DNA of 26,760 bases, from positions 1 to 26,760 of the IMG/VR virus record IMGVR_UViG_3300024346_000429, one strand, 5' to 3'. The first letter of the stretch is position 1. Each line of letters begins with the position of its first letter. The translations under genes were made by a program, and so were the position numbers. Shown in pieces: positions 23,008 to 26,760 of this stretch. The notes under the pieces are model-generated. The model was not told the DNA's origin and made no database searches. It saw only the letters and a program-made list of their open reading frames with translations. This stretch comes from a virus.

Positions 23008-23141
23008 CCATCGAACAACTGAAAGTACATGTGATGGAATCACCACAGCACTACTACAACAAACTACAAGTCATTGAACTAATCAACAAACTAAATGAAA
23101 GCAAAGGACAAAGCATGGCAACTGTACTCAAACTATTTTGA
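23004..23141 (+). CDS. Small helical protein, 45 residues
   Basis: Starts at the ATG of an ATGA overlap at 23004. MTIEQLKVHVMESPQHYYNK, then LQVIELINKLNESKG and a short hydrophobic end (ATVLKLF). It overlaps the next gene by 47 bases in another frame. No family recognised. Confidence 0.5.
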   Translation: MTIEQLKVHVMESPQHYYNKLQVIELINKLNESKGQSMATVLKLF

Positions 23142-23361
23142 TATAGTCGAAGGCGGTGAGCAGTTAGGACAACTTGCATTGGTGCATATCAAAGCTGTGA
23201 ACGCTGCACTACACGCAGTGGATGAAGCACTAACCTACGCACCCGATGACATCGTAAATGATTTTGATGGCACAGGTGAATACTACAGCGTGAAGGCATA
23301 CTACCACCACGTAAAGAATGAACTACTAAAATTGAATAATCCAAAAACGAAAATCGAATGA
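23095..23361 (+). CDS. Small hypothetical protein, 88 residues
   Basis: A helical protein: MKAKDKAWQLYSNYFDIVEG, then ALVHIKAVNAALHAVDEALT, an acidic segment (APDDIVNDFDGTGEYYS) and KAYYHHVKNELLKLNNPK. The pattern of a helix with AxxAVDEAL is frequent in small phage proteins. The C-terminal codons contain one copy of a 16-bp repeat (23320 to 23335) that recurs after the next gene, so its original C-terminus may have been altered by an insertion. It overlaps the next gene by ATGA. Confidence 0.6.
   Translation: MKAKDKAWQLYSNYFDIVEGGEQLGQLALVHIKAVNAALHAVDEALTYAPDDIVNDFDGTGEYYSVKAYYHHVKNELLKLNNPKTKIE
23320..23335 (+). repeat. Direct repeat, copy 1 (16 bp)
   Basis: GAACTACTAAAATTGA, identical to the copy at 23662 to 23677 and 342 bases apart. 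Similarity decays over the next 17 or so bases. The two copies flank a gene with different codon use. Confidence 0.7.
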
Positions 23362-23648
23362 AAAGGCATGGTCTAAAGTTAACCTACGCGTTGAATCAAT
23401 TGGATGGCGTCAGGGATTCAATAGAGTACGAAATAGGCGATTTGGTTTATTTATACTCAATAGACGAGTCTTATAGACGTTTACATCCATTCTATAAATA
23501 CGACGCTTGTTTGTGCCGTATAATTGAGGTTAAACCCTCTCAGGATGGTTTACATTTAGAAAAATACGGCCTCCAAAGAGTCAAGGATAAATGTAAAATT
23601 TATTGGTTTTATCCTACGTACATGGAGCCCGCCTTTGAAGCAAATTAA
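23358..23648 (+). CDS. Hypothetical protein of foreign character, 96 residues
   Basis: A beta-rich small domain: IEYEIGDLVYLYSIDESYRR, then YKYDACLCRIIEVKP and KIYWFYPTYMEPAF. It resembles SH3-like or CH-type folds but I do not recognise the family. The coding style differs from its neighbours: many T- and A-ending codons (TAT, TTA, GTT, ATA), whereas adjacent genes favour AAC, TAC, CAC and GCA. A 16-bp direct repeat flanks it. This looks like an inserted cassette gene. It shares an ATGA overlap with the previous gene. Confidence 0.55.
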   Translation: MKRHGLKLTYALNQLDGVRDSIEYEIGDLVYLYSIDESYRRLHPFYKYDACLCRIIEVKPSQDGLHLEKYGLQRVKDKCKIYWFYPTYMEPAFEAN

Positions 23649-23661
23649 ACAACTAAAAAAA

Positions 23662-23677
23662 GAACTACTAAAATTGA
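23662..23677 (+). repeat. Direct repeat, copy 2 (16 bp)
   Basis: Second copy of GAACTACTAAAATTGA. In the frame of the interrupted 88-residue protein the downstream codons continue KLSKYDTKAIAAAEH and stop, which may be the protein's original end. Confidence 0.7.
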
Positions 23678-23683
23678 GCAAGT

Positions 23684-23857
23684 ATGACACGAAAGCAATT
23701 GCAGCTGCTGAACATTGATGAACTGCGTGCGCTGCGACACGATAGGCTTGGTACTATTGGCACAGACAACATCGAAAGCAATCAAATACGCAGAGACTTA
23801 TTACGAATACAAAAAGAAATCTACACAAGAAACTATGAAAGCAACACTAACCTTTAA
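23684..23857 (+). CDS. Small helical protein, 57 residues
   Basis: From the ATG at 23684: MTRKQLQLLNIDELRALRHD, then SNQIRRDLLRIQKEIYTRNY. It is rich in Leu, Arg and Gln, probably two charged helices. It overlaps the next gene by 23 bases. A longer frame on the same strand from 23715 is less plausible because its N-terminal part is Cys-rich and unlike its neighbours. No family recognised. Confidence 0.5.
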   Translation: MTRKQLQLLNIDELRALRHDRLGTIGTDNIESNQIRRDLLRIQKEIYTRNYESNTNL

Positions 23858-24044
23858 CCTGCCCGATGATCAGTACTCATACGACTACACAATCAACGCT
23901 GCCCGGTATAAAGATGCGCTACAAGACATCATGAATATCATGCGCAATGAAGTGAAGTATGGCAACTACGATGAAGGCACTTGTGAAGTGATAGATAACT
24001 TATACATGCAGTTCGGTGAAGTAGTAGGTGACTTGTTATTGTAA
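23835..24044 (+). CDS. Small conserved phage protein, 69 residues
   Basis: Start chosen at the ATG at 23835. MKATLTFNLPDDQYSYDYTI, then AARYKDALQDIMNIMRNEVK and EVIDNLYMQFGEVVGDLLL follow a pattern (a beta start with FNLPD, a Y-rich middle, helices) found in many small proteins of Bacteroidota phages and mobile elements. A frame from 23715 adds 40 residues that look like read-through of the gene before it. It is the last gene before the terminator at about 24090. Confidence 0.65.
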   Translation: MKATLTFNLPDDQYSYDYTINAARYKDALQDIMNIMRNEVKYGNYDEGTCEVIDNLYMQFGEVVGDLLL

Positions 24045-24080
24045 CTACATTTGCAATGTGTTTATGTTATTGATTGATTA

Positions 24081-24112
24081 AAATGCCCTGCAACGGTGGG
24101 GCATTTTTTTTT
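24081..24112 (+). terminator. Rho-independent terminator
   Basis: AAATGCCC (24081 to 24088) pairs with GGGCATTT (24099 to 24106), with a 10-base loop and a run of T to 24112. It ends the rightward operon. On the other strand only four T follow the stem, so it may also weakly end the leftward lysis transcript, whose last stop codon is at 24111. Confidence 0.85.
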
Positions 24113-25154
24113 ATCTAATCTTACCATTAACGATTCTGTAGTTGCTCACTTCAAACTCTTCATCAGACATCACACGCACATGCGCAAAGCCATGATGGTG
24201 CTTGTTGATGGGCAAGAAGTCGGGGTGCAACTCGCATAGACACGCAACACTCCAGCACGTTGTAAGCTTGCCATTTATATTTGGCTCACTGTGTTCACTT
24301 GCTTGGTGGTGATGCCCACATAACGCACTGTCTTTGGCACGTAAAAACAAACCACGTGCAATGTTCACAGGACTGAATACAGACATGCCTAATTCATGCC
24401 CGTGTAAAATAGTTAGCTTACCTGCGTGAATAATTTGTTTATCAGGTATGAATGTGATATCTAACTTATCTAAGTGCATGAGGCTTTCAAAATTGAACTC
24501 ATCCATACCGAGCAAGTCAGGTGCATTGCGCATGATGTAGTGATCATAGCGCACATCATGATTGCCACACTTGTAATAAATAGCAGCTTGTGGAAACAGC
24601 TTGCGTACTGTTGTCAAAAATTGCCTGGTCATTAACACCTCATGCCCTAAGTTTCTTTTGCGTGGATCTTTCTCAAAGCGACTGATTGCGTAAAAGTCTA
24701 TGATGTCACCATTGAGCAGGATCGTATTCACATCGTTGTCAAGTCCATACTTCAATGCAAGTGTTAGTGCTTGTATATTGTGGTATGGCACATGCACATC
24801 ACTAAGCAAAAGAATGTTGTTGTGGTTGCTCGGTAACTTGTACGGCTTGTAGTTACTTTCTTGTGACGGTGGTAGATCAAGTGGGTTGGATAGACTTGGA
24901 ACTAACTCATCGAGCATGCCATTGAAGTCATTATACATTGTTTGCAGCTTGCCTATTGCACCTTGTTGCACTGGCTTACTAACTACATTGCTTTGTGTGC
25001 CGTAATGCCTCTTGCGCCATCCCGAATACATGCGCTCAAAAGAATGTTCTGATAGTGGCAGGTTGTGCTTTTTGATTGCATCCTGCACACGCTGCATAAC
25101 AGTACCCGTGCTGTCATACATCTCTTGGTAGATAGCAGTGTACTTACTGATCAT
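24111..25154 (-). CDS. Calcineurin-like metallophosphoesterase with HTH-like N-terminus
   Basis: 347 residues. The metal-binding motifs are in order: LLLSDVHVPYH (D119, H121), LLNGDIIDFY (G149, D150), KCGNHDVRYD (N198, H199), a central H in LTILHGHELG, and ALCGHHHQASEH (GHxH). These define a binuclear metallophosphatase. The N-terminal 115 residues are helical (TAIYQEMYDSTGTVMQRVQD, then SFERMYSGWRKRHYG) and look like a DNA-binding or dimer module. Substrates in the superfamily range from nucleic acids to cyclic nucleotides and proteins. It is the last gene of the leftward lysis cluster; why it lies there is unknown. Family sure, substrate not. Confidence 0.88.
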   Translation of the reverse strand: MISKYTAIYQEMYDSTGTVMQRVQDAIKKHNLPLSEHSFERMYSGWRKRHYGTQSNVVSKPVQQGAIGKLQTMYNDFNGMLDELVPSLSNPLDLPPSQESNYKPYKLPSNHNNILLLSDVHVPYHNIQALTLALKYGLDNDVNTILLNGDIIDFYAISRFEKDPRKRNLGHEVLMTRQFLTTVRKLFPQAAIYYKCGNHDVRYDHYIMRNAPDLLGMDEFNFESLMHLDKLDITFIPDKQIIHAGKLTILHGHELGMSVFSPVNIARGLFLRAKDSALCGHHHQASEHSEPNINGKLTTCWSVACLCELHPDFLPINKHHHGFAHVRVMSDEEFEVSNYRIVNGKIR

Positions 25155-25447
25155 TATTGCTTACCTTTTAAGTAGCCAGTCAGTTCTGCAATGTTTGCGC
25201 TAATGATTGCATTCTGATTTGTGATAGCATCAATCTTTGTTTCAAGCTTGTCGGTCTTGGTCATTAGTTCCGCTTTTTGCGCACGCATGCTGTCAGTGAT
25301 TGAACTCATTTCTCTTTTGTGGTATGATTCAAGATTGCTAATTTTTTCACTTAGCTTGTCATCACTACGCTTCAAAGCAAAGTACAAACTTGCCAATGAA
25401 ATTGTTCCTCCAACCAGTGTTGCCACATCACGCATTTCAAATTCCAT
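25154..25447 (-). CDS. Holin-like small membrane protein with coiled coil
   Basis: 97 residues. One membrane segment at about residues 8 to 25 (VATLVGGTISLASLYFAL), a basic turn (KRSDDK), then a long coiled coil (EKISNLESYHKREMSSITDS and beyond). The shape resembles XhlA-type or other single-TM holin helpers. It overlaps the metallophosphoesterase gene as TAATG-like coupling at 25154 and follows the exported protein gene by 6 bases. Holin is the best guess from size and position in a lysis cluster, but a structural or tethering role is possible. Confidence 0.55.
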   Translation of the reverse strand: MEFEMRDVATLVGGTISLASLYFALKRSDDKLSEKISNLESYHKREMSSITDSMRAQKAELMTKTDKLETKIDAITNQNAIISANIAELTGYLKGKQ

Positions 25448-25453
25448 AGTTCT

Positions 25454-25909
25454 TTATAGTATTGCAAAATATATAGTAGAAAGTGCTACTGCTGTGATAC
25501 CTAAAGTGAGCGCAGTGTTAGTAATTATTAACCGTGTATTTCGTTTTCTTAGTTGTTTGATTTCAGCATCTTTCTCAGTGGCTATAGCCTTGTCAATAGC
25601 TTGCTTGTTTGCATATATTTCAGCTAGCGTTTCATAACTGTTTGCCTGTATGCCTGTAATCTTTGCGTAATAATTCACTTTCAGTTGTTCCATTTGGTAC
25701 AAAGAATCAATTTCCATTGCAGTGCCATACCAATAAATCATACTATTGTAATTGAGATTGAAAAGTTGAAGATCGTAGGTTGTAAGTTCGGGTGTAAAAT
25801 CCTGCTTTAAGTAAGCTGTCCGACTTTTTGAGCGTTGTGCGGAACTGAGCATTGGCATTAGCAGGAGAAGCAGAAAGAATGTTATATGTTTCATTGCGAT
25901 ATATTTCAT
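25454..25909 (-). CDS. Exported protein with C-terminal membrane segment (spanin-like topology)
   Basis: Start at 25909 (ATG) or, more economically, at 25894. From 25894 it opens MKHITFFLLLLLMPMLSSAQ, a signal peptide with a probable signal-peptidase-I site. A periplasmic middle domain follows (TYDLQLFNLNYNSMIYWYGT), then a charged helical part (IATEKDAEIKQLRKRN) and a C-terminal membrane segment (LIITNTALTLGITAVALSTI). There is no Cys, so it is not a lipoprotein. N-terminal signal plus C-terminal TM resembles unimolecular spanins, which however have a lipobox. It overlaps the neighbouring spanin-like gene by over 150 bases out of frame. Confidence 0.6.
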   Translation of the reverse strand: MKYIAMKHITFFLLLLLMPMLSSAQRSKSRTAYLKQDFTPELTTYDLQLFNLNYNSMIYWYGTAMEIDSLYQMEQLKVNYYAKITGIQANSYETLAEIYANKQAIDKAIATEKDAEIKQLRKRNTRLIITNTALTLGITAVALSTIYFAIL

Positions 25910-26159
25910 TGGTGATTTGTTGCTGCTGAATAATGGTGTCTTGATGTATTTTGAGTGAATCAATTTTTAGAAAAATGCTATCTGCCTTGCGATTATTTAA
26001 GTCAATCACATCGTATAGTGAATCATTGATTGAACGCAACCTATCAATAGCAGGATCACCTTTGTCACGGCATGACTTTACACTTACAATAGTTAGTATA
26101 AGCACCAAAGTGGCAACCGATGCAATGATCACCGTGTTTCTTAGTTTGATTTTTTCCAT
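25743..26159 (-). CDS. Rz-like inner-membrane spanin candidate
   Basis: 138 residues. One N-terminal membrane segment (TVIIASVATLVLILTIVSV, about 9 to 27) followed by a basic turn (KSCRDK) and a long helical, periplasmic coil (SINDSLYDVIDLNNRKADSI, then IDSLKIHQDTIIQQQQITNE). This is the topology of Rz i-spanins. It lies just after the endolysin gene, overlapping it by 19 bases, and its 3' half overlaps the next exported gene out of frame, much as Rz and Rz1 do. The role in outer-membrane disruption is by analogy. Confidence 0.6.
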   Translation of the reverse strand: MEKIKLRNTVIIASVATLVLILTIVSVKSCRDKGDPAIDRLRSINDSLYDVIDLNNRKADSIFLKIDSLKIHQDTIIQQQQITNEIYRNETYNILSASPANANAQFRTTLKKSDSLLKAGFYTRTYNLRSSTFQSQLQ

Positions 26160-26716
26160 CGTGTAATGTGTAAGTTTTTTGATAGTGGGCGAATCTTGTA
26201 ATATACCCCATCACCCGTGCGACTATCGCGCATGCCCTGATCATTCGTGTTGCCTTCAATGGTGCGCACTGAATACTTCGCAACTCTGTCCACGATGCCA
26301 GTGTGACCTATGCCCTTGTACCTTTTGTTGTAATCTTTGCTGTAACTCAGTGTCATCACTAACACATCTGAATCACTATAAGACTTTACAAATTTACCTT
26401 CAGTAAACACCACATCTTTCTTGTTGTATGCAGTAGGTGACCAACCTGTGATGGTGTGAGGTATGCCGCACTCGTCGAGCATTGCCATAACAAAGAAGCT
26501 ACACCATGCATAGCCGGGCAACCAACCTTGTTGCTTCATTATAACAAGCAATGCACGGTCATTAAACCCCATGTTATTGCCACCCTTTTCTCTTACACCA
26601 ACGAATGAAGCTGCTGTTGCCCTTACGCAATAGCCGTCATCAGCATGTGTAAGATATACAGGTATGCAGCAAAGTAGAATGCATATAAGAGCAGGTACAA
26701 AACAACCTTTTGCCAT
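26141..26716 (-). CDS. Exported CHAP/NlpC-type endolysin
   Basis: 191 residues. A signal peptide or signal anchor (FVPALICILLCCIPVYLTHA, residues 6 to 25), then a cysteine peptidase domain: the catalytic Cys is probably C72 in GYAWCSFFVMAML, the His is H138 in GIGHTGIVDR, and N156 in TIEGNTN fits the third position. These motifs match CHAP and NlpC/P60-type peptidoglycan hydrolases, which cut peptide bonds in the cell wall. A signal sequence would let it leave the cytoplasm without a holin, as signal-arrest-release endolysins do. The frame stays open to the window edge upstream, but the ATG before the hydrophobic segment is the natural start. Confidence 0.8.
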   Translation of the reverse strand: MAKGCFVPALICILLCCIPVYLTHADDGYCVRATAASFVGVREKGGNNMGFNDRALLVIMKQQGWLPGYAWCSFFVMAMLDECGIPHTITGWSPTAYNKKDVVFTEGKFVKSYSDSDVLVMTLSYSKDYNKRYKGIGHTGIVDRVAKYSVRTIEGNTNDQGMRDSRTGDGVYYKIRPLSKNLHITRWKKSN

Positions 26717-26760
26717 GTCGTTAAATAGGTATTGATTTCGTATTTCACTTCCTTGTTGTA
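26623..26760 (-). CDS. Possible partial membrane protein gene at the right edge
   Basis: In another frame, the minus strand is open from the right edge to a TAA at 26625 to 26623. It ends with a hydrophobic stretch (WQKVVLYLLLYAFYFAAYLY, then ILHMLMTAIA) over about 90 bases that overlap the endolysin gene. It could be the C-terminus of a holin whose start is outside the window. It could also be a shadow of the endolysin signal sequence read in another frame, because hydrophobic codons tend to give hydrophobic residues in shifted frames. Confidence 0.3.
   Translation of the reverse strand, partial: YNKEVKYEINTYLTTWQKVVLYLLLYAFYFAAYLYILHMLMTAIA

Noticed and set aside
26065-26283. A 72-residue minus-strand frame overlapping the endolysin and spanin-like genes
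   Set aside because: Cys/His-rich, no start context; both frames beside it have clear domain or topology evidence.
1-26760. CRISPR array, transposase, integrase or attachment site
   Set aside because: No regularly spaced repeats, no transposase or recombinase motifs; only a short direct repeat around one small gene was found.

Overview
The window is part of the genome of a tailed, siphovirus-like phage or prophage of a Bacteroidota host. The phage evidence is a large terminase, a prohead protease, a tape measure protein, other tail proteins, a two-part recombination system and a lysis cassette. The host evidence is three promoters of the Bacteroidota sigma-A type (TTG, exactly 19 bases, TAnnTTTG), A-rich leaders without strong Shine-Dalgarno sequences, and protein families I associate with phages of this phylum. 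No tRNA, rRNA, CRISPR array, insertion sequence or integrase was seen. Both window ends cut through genes or open frames.

Left arm, minus strand (about 13.7 kb down to 1). In transcription order: a sigma-region-4-like protein, a Cys-rich protein, a small-terminase-like protein (DUF5681), a tail assembly chaperone with a probable -1 frameshift extension, a fusion of a tail-completion-like domain to a fibre, an HK97-gp10-like protein, two large tail or tail-tip proteins, a 57-residue membrane protein, the tape measure protein, an XkdF-type prohead protease and a subtilisin-family protease cut by the left edge. Several junctions are TAATG overlaps, so translation is probably coupled. The tail module comes before the start of the head module. 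Portal and major capsid genes are not in the window and are expected to the left.

Central arm, plus strand (13.8 to 24.05 kb). P1 drives small early genes, a Cro-like HTH protein, a VRR-NUC nuclease and a winged-helix/membrane protein. P2, followed by a long inverted repeat, drives a DUF4326 protein and an uncharacterised 'RLYPV' protein, then a DUF1376/DnaD-like replication initiator whose gene carries 12-bp iterons beside an AT-rich stretch (a lambda-like origin candidate), small genes, a protein with an SSB-like tail, and the large terminase. P3 drives a 34-residue membrane peptide, a Rad52-like annealing protein, a YqaJ exonuclease and small genes, ending at a hairpin terminator at about 24.09 kb. 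P1 and P2 share the palindrome ATAGT-N3-ACTAT, and P3 has a degraded copy in the same place as P2, which suggests one regulator for all three.

Right arm, minus strand (26.76 to 24.1 kb), convergent with the central arm: an exported CHAP-type endolysin, a spanin-like protein overlapping a second exported membrane protein, a holin-like protein and a metallophosphoesterase.
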